Below are positions 10,066-19,599 of a stretch of 64,000 nt of DNA, one piece after another. The notes under the pieces were generated by a model. That model saw nothing but the letters and a program-made list of their open reading frames with translations. It was not told the DNA's origin and made no database searches. Source of the DNA: Thamnidium elegans (Eukaryota > Mucoromycota > Mucoromycetes > Mucorales > Mucoraceae); the NCBI GenBank assembly GCA_025201345.1, contig JAIXMG010000034.1, positions 186,001-250,000 of the forward strand. The letters run 5' to 3'. Numbering within the stretch: the first letter of the stretch is position 1; every line of letters starts with the position of its first letter. Both the position numbers and the translations under genes were made by a program.

Positions 10066-12091
10066 TTAATAGTGGTATACAGTTACAATTTTATCCGGAT
10101 AGTATTTTAATACAAGTCCTAATTGCCTTCTAGAAATACCTTCTCTATAAATAATTTCTTCGACATGATGTTGTCCATTCATATAAGATTTTAATCGTTC
10201 AAATAAATCTGCTACTTCTTTAGGAGCTCGTTCGTAAGTAAGTCGTTTTAATCGGTTCCATTCGAGGTCGTTAGTATTAGGACTAGAAGCCATTGTATTT
10301 TCTTGTGTCGTATTATCACTGATATTAGAAGCTGTATCGTACTGAGGAGTTTCATTACCTGTCTTCTTTTCACGAGGTACCAACAAGATCAAATACATGT
10401 GTAATTGAACCACCAAATCCTTACGTATCAAGTAAGTAATGGCTTCCAAATACTGGTTTTTCAACTCCTTGACACGATAAACAAGATAGTATTGTTGAGC
10501 ATGCGCAAGTTTAGATAACAAGACGGGTAAACTCAAGTTGGGAATATGCATTTTAAAATCTGCTTCTAGAGCTTGAATACTAAGGAACATGATTAGGAGA
10601 AAAACATTCGTAAAAGGTCCCCTTAAAAAATTACTTACTCGTCTAGTTTGGCATTAGGTGATACCACATATATATTTCGAGTATTGATGGTGTGAATTAA
10701 TTTAGCTTTCCTCCAATAAATTAAATGTGCTGCTAGTCGATATATCTGCGCTAATGAACAATCTAATAATAAATGTAATTCATGCAAACTAGGTGATGTA
10801 TTAGGGCAAGTCTTTTAAAAAATATATCAAAAAAAGAAAAAAAAATACCTTTGTGTGGGTGTTAATATTTGTACCAGTTGTACTAATGTCGGACTAGCAT
10901 CTAACGGCATATTTTTAAGAACCTCTTCTGGATCCTCCAACAACAACAGTGTATGATATGGACATAATACAGGATAACTATCATATTCATATCCAGCTAC
11001 ACTATAAATATCCATTAACGAAGTATAATTATCTTTCTTCCCTTGCGTTGGTGATAATAAACTTTCTCTATCAGAATTAGACGAAGATTCACATCCATTG
11101 GTCATTCCAATCGTAGGAATCTGAAGTGACAGATCGATAAAATCGTTAATAATGACATGTGCAGCCGTATTTGCAGATATAGCTGTATAAATCTGTCGAA
11201 TATCTCTTGCTAAAGAAGATTCGCGTAAAATCTCTCTCATTACTTGATCATACGGTGTACCTTTTTTTTAAAAAAATAAAATAGCATAAATAACGATACT
11301 TTTTTATATATAAATTTTATACCTTTATTAAATGCTTCTTCTTTTAATCCCAATACTTTTTCGATTTCTTCTTGTACGTATCCACACCGTAATTGTTCAT
11401 ATCGCAATGCGGATGAGTATCTTAAAATGACGTTTTTATAAATAGTCTCTACTTGTGCATTGAGCTCTAAATCAGGCGGGGTCATTACAAATACAACATG
11501 AAATAAGGTCATATGGATCGAGGTTGAGCCTGGTGAAGTATCCGATACAGATTCATTATCATCAGTGGTACTATCATTTCTATGTATGATAGCTGGAGGA
11601 GGAGAGGAAGAAGAAGGAGAGGAAGGAGAGATGGGCGGTATGGGTGAATTAGGTGAAGAGGCTTCACTTTGGTCGTGATCTTTAGTTTGTTCTTGATCAT
11701 GTTGTAAAGTACTTAGACTGACTGGATGCCCCACAAAAGTTAAATCGTCCATACTCAGTTGAAACTTACCATCACATAAAGGTAATTTAGGTGCCAACGT
11801 ATCGGCTAAAAATGATACATCCAAGTTAAATATTCTATCTCTACCAGCAAATATATCAGTACTATGACCATTCTCGTTATATTTGGAAGCATTGGAAGCT
11901 CTTCTATCGTCATTCATGTCAGTTTGAGGCGTATTTCTTGTTGCTATCGAAGACCCTACTGTAAAGTCTTTTCTTTCATTGTGGCTTGACCTTTTATTAG
12001 AAGGTCTTTGAGGATTAGGTGGGTAACTAAACAAGTAATGATGTCCTCTTGTTGAATTCACTACTAATAGAATAGCTAATAAAGAGCTCAT
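10066..12091 (-). CDS. NPR3: Nitrogen permease regulator 3-like protein (GATOR1/SEACIT subunit)
   Basis: Four exons (12091-11323, 11260-10849, 10788-10639, 10579-10066) encode 614 residues in one frame. Family features: the opening LAILLVVNSTRGHHYLFSYPP; DDLTFVGHPVSL; GTPYDQVMREI created across intron 1; LTPTQSLHELHLLLD created across intron 2, followed by QIYRLAAHLIYWRKAK; and a C-terminal winged-helix-like LFERLKSYMNGQHHVEEI. A Ser/Pro/Asp-rich insertion lies near residues 130-190. Npr3/Nprl3 with Npr2 and Iml1/DEPDC5 forms the GAP complex for the Rag/Gtr GTPases, which shuts down TORC1 at the vacuole when amino acids are scarce. It is divergent from the RAS gene, with 239 bp between the start codons. 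The start is the ATG at 12091; an in-frame GTG just upstream is not used. Confidence 0.9.
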
Positions 12092-12330
12092 CACAAAATA
12101 ATAATAATAAAAAAAAGGCAGTTTAAGAAAGTCCGCCTATTTGGTTTGGTTTGGCAGGTTTGTTGTTATTTTTTTTTCTTTATTCCCTTTCTTTTTGTTT
12201 TTCCCTTTTTTTCCCTTTTTTTCTTTTTCTTCTTCAAACCCAATAATTATTGTATGTTGTCAATCAACTGAAAGGAGTTTATTTTTTAAAGAGACTAATC
12301 TATTTAATAATAATAAAAAGTTAGTCAAAA
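12092..12330. promoter_or_regulatory. Divergent promoter region NPR3/RAS
   Basis: The only DNA between the two start codons. It is dominated by pyrimidine tracts (repeated CCCTTTTTT near 12180-12220) oriented toward RAS. No clear TATA box is seen. Sharing of regulatory sites between a TORC1 inhibitor and a Ras gene is an inference from position only. Confidence 0.45.
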
Positions 12331-13214
12331 ATGATGTTATATAAGCTAGTTGTTCTCGGTGACGGTGGTGTTGGCAAGGTATAAAAAAATAATAAAAATA
12401 AAGTATATGAAACTGTAATGTTAATTGTAATTGTAAATACAATAGACTGCGCTTACAATTCAGGTAAAATATAAAGTAACTTTTTAAATTTCTTATATAT
12501 TTATTAACTTGTTTTATAGCTTTGTTTAAACCACTTTGTTGGTAAGTAGTATATACTTGTATATTTGTATAAAAAATAATTAATATGTATTTTTTTTTTG
12601 CTTAGAGGTAACAATAATAATAAAAAAAGAGACTATTTAATTTTTCTAGACGAATTCTCACACGCACACATAGACATATGATCCTACTATTGAAGACTCA
12701 TATCGCAAGCAGGTGGTAATTGATGATCAACCCTGCATTTTAGAAGTATTGGATACAGCAGGACAAGAGGAGTATACTGCATTACGAGATCAATGGATTA
12801 GGTAATAGAGAATAATATAAAAGATATTTTCATATTACTAACGAGATAAAGAATAGAGACGGCGAAGGGTTTTTATTAGTATATTCTATTACATCTCGTT
12901 CAACGTATGACCGAATCGAACGTTTCCGTGATCAAATATTTAGAGTAAAAGATATCGATAATGTACCGCTAATGCTAGTTGGAAATAAATGTGATAGAGT
13001 AACAGAACGTGAAGTAACACGAGAAGAAGGCTATGCAACTGCCAAAAGATTAGCCTGTGAATTCATTGAAACTTCCGCTAAAACTTGTGTTAATGTAGAA
13101 CGTTCATTTTATCAAGTAGTTAAGGCAATCAGAGCTCAAAGAGAAGGTTTACGCGCTGGCCCTAAAGGTGTAAAACCAAAGAAAGAGAAAAAGAATAAAT
13201 GCTTGATTTTGTAA
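12331..13214 (+). CDS. RAS3: Ras-family small GTPase (Mucor RAS3 type)
   Basis: Six exons: 12331-12378, 12446-12463, 12520-12541, 12606-12607, 12674-12801 and 12857-13214, total 191 residues. The fourth exon, just 2 nt (AG), is required to build the Glu codon of [17 protein letters not shown] (switch I), and it is flanked by good splice sites. Motifs: P-loop GDGGVGKT (10-17), DTAGQE switch II, NKCD, ETSAK, and the C-terminal basic region with CAAX box CLIL, whose final Leu predicts geranylgeranylation. The sequence [22 protein letters not shown] is characteristic of fungal Ras of the RAS3/RasB-like group that controls morphology and cAMP signalling. It should act at the plasma membrane. The residue equivalent to human Gly12 is wild type. 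The function call is very safe; the symbol is by resemblance. Confidence 0.9.
12606..12607 (+). other. Putative 2-nt microexon (AG) of the RAS gene
   Basis: Preceded by TTTTGCTTAG and followed by GTAACA, i.e. a clean acceptor and a good donor. Splicing it in completes the Glu codon (G|AG) between exons ending in ...HFV and starting with TYDP. The two flanking introns are then 64 and 66 nt, the same size as the neighbours. The alternative is a single 130-nt intron ending in the non-canonical dinucleotide AT (12671), which would use AG at 12672-12673 as coding bases. Both give the same mRNA. Confidence 0.6.
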
Positions 13215-13374
13215 AAAAAAAACCTCCTTTTTTAGTTAATTACCTTTTATGGATCAGCCGTGACGTATAAAATAAATAAATTTCGTTTTTCCGAGATATT
13301 CTTGTACTTTTTTTTTATTATTATCATTATTTCTTCCCTTCTATTTATTTTTTATTTTCATAGATTAACAACAA

Positions 13375-14240
13375 ATGGGTAAAGCACAAAGTAAACTTAG
13401 TCCCGAACAACTGACTGACCTTCAAAAGCGTACTTATTGTAAGTATTTATTACTGTTATAGTTAAGCTAAAGTAATCTCATCTTTGTTTCATATAGTCGA
13501 AAAGAAAGAATTACAACAATGGTAAAAGCTTACCCTTTGAAAGAACCCGAACTAGTTATTTATCGATATTTTTTTAAATAGGTATAAAGGATTTTTAAAG
13601 GACTGCCCTTCAGGACAATTGGATAAAACTGAATTTCAAAAGATATATAAACAATTCTTTCCGTTTGGTGATCCTTCAAAATTTGCAGACTATGTATTCA
13701 ACGTGTTTGATGGTGATAAAAATGGTATGATTGACTTTAAAGAATTCATTTGCGCACTGTCTATTACAAGTAGAGGAAGAGTGGATGAGAAATTATACTG
13801 TAAGTCTTCGCCCCTTTTATATATATGAATATAAATATAGTATATTAATCATTTATTTTATAATAGGGGCCTTTCAAGTAAGTTGCAATGGACTAGAATT
13901 CTTTACATGTATTAATAATTTCAATTAGTTATATGATATCGATAATGATGGATATATTACTCGTGACGAAATGTTGCATATAGTCGATGCGATCTATAAA
14001 ATGGTTGGTAGCATGGTCAAATTACCACCAGATGAAGATACTCCCGAAAAACGTGTCAACAAAATTTTTGATTTAATGGATAATGTAAGCTGAATTATCC
14101 TATTTTTGTTACAACCCTAAACTAATAGAATTCTTATATAGGACAAAGACGATAGGTTGTCAATGGAGGAATTTAAAGAGGGATCTAAAAAGGACCCAAC
14201 AATCTTGCAAGCTTTAAATTTATACGACGGAATGGTTTAA
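13375..14240 (+). CDS. NCS1: Neuronal calcium sensor-1 / frequenin homologue
   Basis: Six exons (13375-13438, 13497-13521, 13582-13799, 13867-13877, 13929-14084, 14142-14240) encode 190 residues, the standard NCS-1 length. The N-terminus MGKAQSKL is an N-myristoylation signal. EF-hand 1 is degenerate (KDCPSGQL), as is normal for the family. Intact EF loops follow: [26 protein letters not shown] and [11 protein letters not shown]. Fungal Ncs1/Frq1 binds Ca2+ and activates phosphatidylinositol 4-kinase Pik1 at the Golgi and plasma membrane, supporting calcium tolerance and secretion. The 11-nt exon 4 (GG GCC TTT CAA) supplies the WAFQ between LY and LYDID, and without it the protein would be out of frame. 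It lies 160 bp downstream of RAS in the same direction. Confidence 0.93.
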
Positions 14241-14419
14241 AAAAAAAGCCCCAATTTTGTTTATTATATTTCTTGTTAAATAAATTATATGTTACCCTTC
14301 TCATTCTCTAATTTTTAATTGAATTATATATTCTAACCTTTATTGCCAAAATTTCATAACAGTAAATGATTATTACCTTTCATTATTAAAACGAAAAAAA
14401 AAAACCTTAAATACTTTAT

Positions 14420-14678
14420 TTATGCCTCGCTACGAATCTGAGAAAATGGATGCTTTGAGTCTCCGCCATCGAATTGTATAAAAGGGACAAAAGAAGTAGT
14501 GTTGGATAAATGTTTTCTTTTTTTCTGATAGTACATAGTCGAGTATAAAAGGTATTCTGTAATGAAAATGTCACGGCACACTTACTTTAATAGTAAAACC
14601 TTGTACGCGCTTTGAGCATTGGTTCAACTTGGTACTTGGAAAAAGCTCAGCCTCTTTAATCAAAAGCCACGAGGACAT
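14420..14678 (-). CDS. Possible small two-exon protein, 65 residues, unknown
   Basis: Exon 1 (14678-14586) starts with ATG and ends at a perfect GTAAGT donor. Joining it to the acceptor CTATCAG at 14525 by a 61-nt intron keeps the frame to a TAA at 14420. The product begins MSSWLLIKEAELFPSTKLNQ, is basic in the middle, and ends FVPFIQFDGGDSKHPFSQIR plus SEA. Amino-acid use looks protein-like, not random, but I recognise no family. The CDS lies 180 bp beyond the end of NCS-1, tail to tail. An alternative acceptor would give a 29-nt intron, shorter than any other here. It could also be a chance ORF pair. Confidence 0.35.
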
Positions 14679-15402
14679 TCTTATAGCCTCTTTTTTTTTT
14701 GCATTGCACCGAAAAGAAAAAAGTACATAAACTAAGCCAACATATACTGGGGCTTGCTTTTTTATTTATTTATTACTCCTTGTCAAGAGGCAAAACCTGC
14801 CACTTTCAGATTATTGTTCCTTCTTAATATATCTCGCTACAATCCAAACACATATATATATATATGTATATATATGTATAGTTATATATACCGTTTGATG
14901 TTTTATATTCGCCCATGTTGACTTTACTGTCTTCGTTGTTTGCCTTGATATATCATTACTCTTTAATTCTATAATATTGCTATTTTTGTTCGTAACCAAT
15001 TAATGACAACATAAAATTTAACTTTTTTTTTTCTTAAAAAAATGCAACTGTTTTACTATGATCACTTTAGTAGTTAAGTTACGTTAATTAACATTTGCCT
15101 GCCAACTATTACAATCCTGCTGTCAGAAACATAAAAGTATAGTATATATCGGAGTGAATATAATTCATTATAGCTTGATAGAGTGATCGTACAATTTTTG
15201 TGTACCTTAAAAATCGCCTCAGTTAATACAATTCGCGTAAAATGAACAGGTACTCATCAAATAACACAAGTACATTGGTTTATATCTATTTGAACCTATT
15301 AAAAAGACGGTAGTTGAGGCGAACTTTTCATTAAAATTGTAATTTAATTATGATTACTATGTTTATTATTTTTATTTCTTTGTGAGGAATACTATATGCT
15401 TT
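14679..15402. other. Intergenic, no gene seen
   Basis: AT-rich with a (TA)n tract at 14853-14881. Short ORFs only, none with protein-like composition. It holds the 3' region of DPM2 and the 5' side of the small minus-strand ORF. Confidence 0.5.
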
Positions 15403-15800
15403 TTATTTAGCCTTTTGTTTATTCTTGCCCTTGGATGTTGTTTTGATAAAGAAGGCAGTAACAAGTGAAAGGCCAGCAACTAAAACAGCAGCAGGTAAAT
15501 AAATAGCGTATTGGTAAGGAAGGAAATAGTTTTGAAGAGGACTAGTTTCATCCAAGAATGGCTAATAGTAATATAAAAAATATAAGTATATTTCTTGTCA
15601 TATATGTAAACTTTTTTTTTTTTACTTACGACGATGAAGGTCCAAATGGAGAAGTAGGTAAAGATAACTGCTGCTGCTGAAACACAAGTAGCTCCAAAGA
15701 TTTTGTCTGATGATCCCTGTTGTTGCCATAAGAAAGTTAGTATGTACTATTGAACTCCATGCTGCCCTTCATTTCTTCTTTTTTATTTATTTTTTACCAT
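15403..15800 (-). CDS. DPM2: Dolichol-phosphate mannosyltransferase regulatory subunit DPM2
   Basis: Three exons: 15800-15798 (the start codon only), 15716-15630 and 15561-15403, giving 82 residues, the size of DPM2. Intron 1 has a GTAAAA donor, a consensus TACTAAC branch site (15744-15738) and a CAACAG acceptor. The protein has two TM helices (about residues 9-30 and 48-70), the family loop PFLDETSPLQNYFLPYQYAI and a Lys-rich C-terminus. DPM2 anchors and stabilises the catalytic Dpm1 in the ER membrane for Dol-P-Man synthesis, and it also associates with the GPI-GlcNAc transferase. An ATG at 15730 lies in the intron but is out of frame with the conserved sequence, so it is not the start. Confidence 0.87.
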
Positions 15801-16237
15801 GGTTTAAAGATATAAAATATTTATAAATTGAAAAATAAATAAAACGCGACACATATTCAATTCAAGCACAACGTGCTTGAGGGGCCAAAAGTGACTATGA
15901 AATTTAACGAACGTGGCATTCTTACTTGGTTGCTGCCGGATCGAAATAACTACGTGCCTTTACAATTATGTCAGAGTAACGCGTACCTGTATATTTTACT
16001 ATTTTCTAATTGATTTGTAAAAACTTGTACATATCTCTTAAAAAAAAAACGTTTAATTTACACCACAACAAATATACTCTAATTAACCCCCAAAAAACTA
16101 CTAAAATAAAAAAAAAATACAAAACAAAAAGATATATATTTCAATTCATTTTAATTGTAATAACATAAAATAATGCTATCAAACTAATTTTTTTCAGAAA
16201 GACTCGAATGATTTTTTAAATTTCCAGAAGAAAGAAT
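15801..16237. other. Intergenic, DPM2 promoter and RPL4 3' region
   Basis: No ORF with protein-like content. A-rich tract at 16041-16130 downstream of RPL4 is consistent with a 3' UTR and polyadenylation zone. Confidence 0.5.
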
Positions 16238-17621
16238 TTAAGCAGAGTGGAGAGTTTCCAAGAACTTCTTGGAAGCAGCGGTGGAGGCACCACGCTTCTT
16301 TTGGACCTTGGTAACCTTACCGGCAGCAGCCTTCTCGGACTTGACGAGCTCAGCACGACGGAGGACTTGAGCGTAAGGGTTAAGACGGTTCATGACACCT
16401 TGGTTCTTGAGAGGGTTCTTCTTTTGAGTGAAGGGACGCTTGTGGTGCTTGTTACCAGCGGGACGAACAACAGATTGGATTTCGTCAGAGTTGATAAGAC
16501 GAGCAACATCGGGGTTGGTCATGATGTGAGCGGGCAAGACGTAGTCCTTCTTCAAGGTAGCAGGGGCTTCGTAGGTACCATAGAGTTCATCGAGGAGAGC
16601 AATAGCAGATTGAGTCCAGATGATGAAACGACCTAAATGTCCACCAGGAGCGAGTTGCAAGAGGTTAAGACGACGGACGTTAACGAGTTCAAGACCGGGC
16701 AAGTTACGGAAAGCCTTGACGAGACCGTTATCTTCGTTATAGATGACAAGGGGACCACGACGTTGTCTGTGACGACGGTTACGGAGCTTACCTTGACCGG
16801 CACGGAGCTTACGAGAGTTGGAGACCTTGACAACATCAGAGTAAGCGTTCAAAGACTTGAGGAGAGCAACGGCTTCCTTGGTCTTGGTCAACTTCTCAAC
16901 GGAGTCAGCAACAACAAGAGGAACTTCCTCAATCTTCTCAACACGATGACCACGAGCCATAACCAAAGAGGGGAGAGCAGAAGCAGCTAAAGCAGAAGCA
17001 GTAGCGAAACGCTTTTGGTTAAGGTTAGTCTTAACGTGCCACTTTCTCCAGGTCTTGGTAGGAGCGAACATACGACCACCACGACACATGTTACCGAAAG
17101 CAGCTTGACCAGCACGGTGAGTACCGGAACCGTTGACACGAGGAATACGAGCAACAGCACGACCAGTACCCCAAGATTCAGCAGAGGTTTGCTCACCAGC
17201 ATTATCAGCAACGGCATAAGCTTGACGCTTGTTCTTGGCCATGTTGGTGTGAACGAAACCGACAATATCGGGACGAATGGGGGCCTTGAAGACAGCGGGA
17301 AGGGGGACGGTAGCGGCGACGTTCTTACCACATTCGGTATAGACGTTGAGAACAGGTCTGGCAGCGGACTATGAGTTGATTTAAAAATAAATGAAAAGAT
17401 TAGAATCGATCTGGATCTAAATGACTATATACACAGCCTCTATGTAGCAGAAATATCATGTTTTTTTTTTATTTGTCGGTTTTTTTTTGACGCATTTTTT
17501 TTTTCTCATTTTGTATCTATTATTCGTTTCTATAATGCCATCCATCCATTGAAACATGATATCTTTTCATTTGTAAAAGCTGTGTATTTTTTTTTTCGTA
17601 TTAGAAGTTGATTATTACCAT
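16238..17621 (-). CDS. RPL4: 60S ribosomal protein L4 (uL4)
   Basis: The main exon (17368-16238) encodes 376 residues after the start. It carries the uL4 signature: [24 protein letters not shown] sequence, the tunnel loop with [20 protein letters not shown] and [20 protein letters not shown], then [20 protein letters not shown], and [20 protein letters not shown] Lys-rich eukaryotic extension ends the protein. The exon opens at an acceptor (CTCATAG) in phase 0, so the start Met must be in an upstream exon. The only nearby ATG directly followed by a donor is ATG|GTAATA at 17621-17619, giving MSAARPV as in yeast MS..RP. Codon use is strongly C-ending and unlike its neighbours, as expected for high expression. 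The start exon is inferred; everything else is certain. Confidence 0.93.
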
Positions 17622-17654
17622 TTGGAAAAAGTTCGAGCAAAAAAAGAGGAAGAT

Positions 17655-17853
17655 CTATTGTTCTGGAGGTTTGGATGTATAATATATGATTTGTTTCCCA
17701 AAAGATATCAATTGAATTACCGTCTAACGTGCGGGCCGGATTTTTTTTCTCTCTTTTTTTTTTTACCTTATTCAACTCTGAAAGGGGTTTTAATGATAAT
17801 GTTAGGGCATCAACTTCGATGAGTTGTTGTGCTGAAACACTTGATGGTGTCAT
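17655..17853 (-). CDS. Small two-exon protein, 51 residues, unknown, just upstream of RPL4
   Basis: Exon 1 (17853-17767) starts with ATG, encodes MTPSSVSAQQLIEVDALTLS and continues to ELNK, then meets a GTAAAA donor. A 43-nt intron (17766-17724) ends at CGTTAG. Exon 2 continues in phase as TVIQLISFGKQIIYYTSKPP then EQ and TAG at 17655. The helical, heptad-like pattern of hydrophobics suggests a small helical partner protein, in the size range of kinetochore DASH or Mediator-type small subunits, but I cannot assign a family. The stop codon lies only 33 nt before the inferred RPL4 start codon on the same strand, so RPL4 promoter and this gene must overlap. A chance ORF is possible. Confidence 0.45.
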
Positions 17854-18090
17854 GACAAGAATGATTCGTATAAAAATGTGATTATATTAACTATAATGTT
17901 ATACAGACAACACTAGTCTTATATTATGTAAGTTTATGTAACGTAACGGACCGATATGTCTTTAATAAACAAATGAATAAAAAAAAATATATATATTATA
18001 AAATGGTTTATTATTGAAATGAAATGAAATATATTTCTCAATATAGATATATGTATATAATTAATGTCTAAATAATGTATTTTGTAATTC

Positions 18091-19166
18091 TTAGATTTGT
18101 CTTTCAACCTGTTCCAAAACAACAGCAACACCGTCTTCAAAGTTAGGTAAAGTAACGATATCTAGTATATACGCATTAGTTTCTATAGTAACTATACGTT
18201 TCATTTAATTAAACTACATACCAGCAATATCCTTAACCTTTTGATGAGCATTACCCATAGCTACACCAATACCTATTATAATATACAAACAAATTTTTTA
18301 GCTTATCTTAATTTAATCTGCAAATCCCGATTCTTACCAGCAAATTCGAGCATTTCCATGTCATTAGGCATATCACCAAAAGCAATAACCTCACTAGGCT
18401 TAACATTATGAGCATCACAAAGATCTTTAATAGCAGTAGCTTTACAGACACCAGGAGCGGAGACCTCAACAAAATTGGGACTAGAAAAGGTATAATGAAT
18501 CAAATCCTTCCACTTGGGATCAGTCAATACATTCTTTTCAAGGTACTCATACAAGACACCAGCAGGCCAAACACGATGTAATAACATCAATTTCTCAATG
18601 GTATCTGTCTCATTTGCCAATTGATCCAAATCATCCACACGGTTATAAATCTTACCAACCCAGTCAAAACGCTTTTGAGCATAAGCTTCTTCACAGCGGA
18701 AATTCTTACCACTTTCACCACCAATTAAGATGTCGTCAGGACCGAAATGGGCTTTTACTTCTTTGATAAGTTCTCGTACAGCAGAAGGAGGGATAGAGTA
18801 TTTACGGATAACGGATTGAGTATGATAGTCAAGTACAATACCACCGTTACAACTAACAACGAGTGGATGCTTTAACTTGGCTTGACTGACAAGGGGGATA
18901 ATAGAACGAGGAGGACGACCTGAAGCCATAATAATTGTAATACCCTTATCTTCTAAGGCTTGAAGAGATTTAATAGTACGTTCACTCATGGTACCGGTAT
19001 ATCTAAAGCATGAATATTTAGTTCATCTGTAAACAAACAAAACAAACAAACAAAAAACGGTGTCTTACCCATTAATGCCGTGAACTGTAAGAGTACCATC
19101 AAGATCAGAAGCGACCATCTTGATATGACCATAACTAGGTTCTGCTTTAGTTGCTATAGGTGACAT
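18091..19166 (-). CDS. HAD-superfamily (Cof-type) phosphatase
   Basis: Four exons (19166-19069, 19002-18338, 18272-18222, 18161-18091) make 294 residues. HAD motif I is ASDLDGTL (nucleophile Asp about residue 19-21), motif II lies at MASGRPPRS, and motif IV is FGDMPNDMEML followed by GIGVAMGNA. These are the marks of the Cof/YbiV-type subgroup with a C2 cap. Such enzymes are cytosolic Mg-dependent phosphatases acting on sugar phosphates, flavin or pyridoxal phosphates. The substrate cannot be read from the sequence. The short fourth exon completes the C-terminus (FEDGVAVVLEQVERQI). It is transcribed in the same direction as the 5'-nucleotidase-like gene beyond it. Confidence 0.85.
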
Positions 19167-19181
19167 TGTTTTCTGTGTGTT

Positions 19182-19220
<39 letters not shown>

Positions 19221-19599
19221 AAAGAGAAAGAAGAGAAAAGAGTAGATGGGTTAAAGATAAGATCCCCCCATTAATTAAACTTTTTTTCTTTTTCTGTCTC
19301 TCATTAAAATCCCGCCAATAAACAAAAAATATTTGTTTACAGTTACAAAAAGCTTAAATTATACTTTTCATGTCTCTTGTAATTCCTATACTTTCCAGTG
19401 CTTTACTTTATATAAGAATCTGATAAACTTTGGCATCTAGTATTAAGATAACTTTTTTAAAAAAAAAACTAGCTGCTGTCAAAGCTATTTTATTCACCGC
19501 ATAAAGTTTACAAGGGATTAAAAACATTTATTATAATTTATAAGTAGAAAAAAAGAAGCAATAAACAGCAAAAAGAAAAGCAACAAGTTTAATTTTATA
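19167..19599. other. Intergenic, HAD phosphatase promoter
   Basis: A 29-nt poly-A run at 19189-19217 and AT-rich DNA; no coding potential seen. It includes the 3' region of the upstream 5'-nucleotidase-like gene. Confidence 0.5.

Noticed and set aside
10820..10848. Shorter NPR3 intron 2 (acceptor AAAAG at about 10811)
   Set aside because: It would break the frame. The CACCTAG acceptor at 10790 gives the conserved LTPTQSLHEL and is preferred.
14557..14585. 29-nt intron in the small 65-residue gene
   Set aside because: Shorter than any other intron here and leads to a less protein-like frame.
16247..17374. Several plus- and minus-strand ORFs of 114-129 codons across RPL4
   Set aside because: Long shadow frames caused by the extreme codon bias of RPL4; sequences are low-complexity Thr/Leu/Val/Ser patterns.
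17015..17374. Possible upstream coding extension of RPL4 on the plus strand
   Set aside because: Antisense to the conserved uL4 tunnel loop; no independent support.
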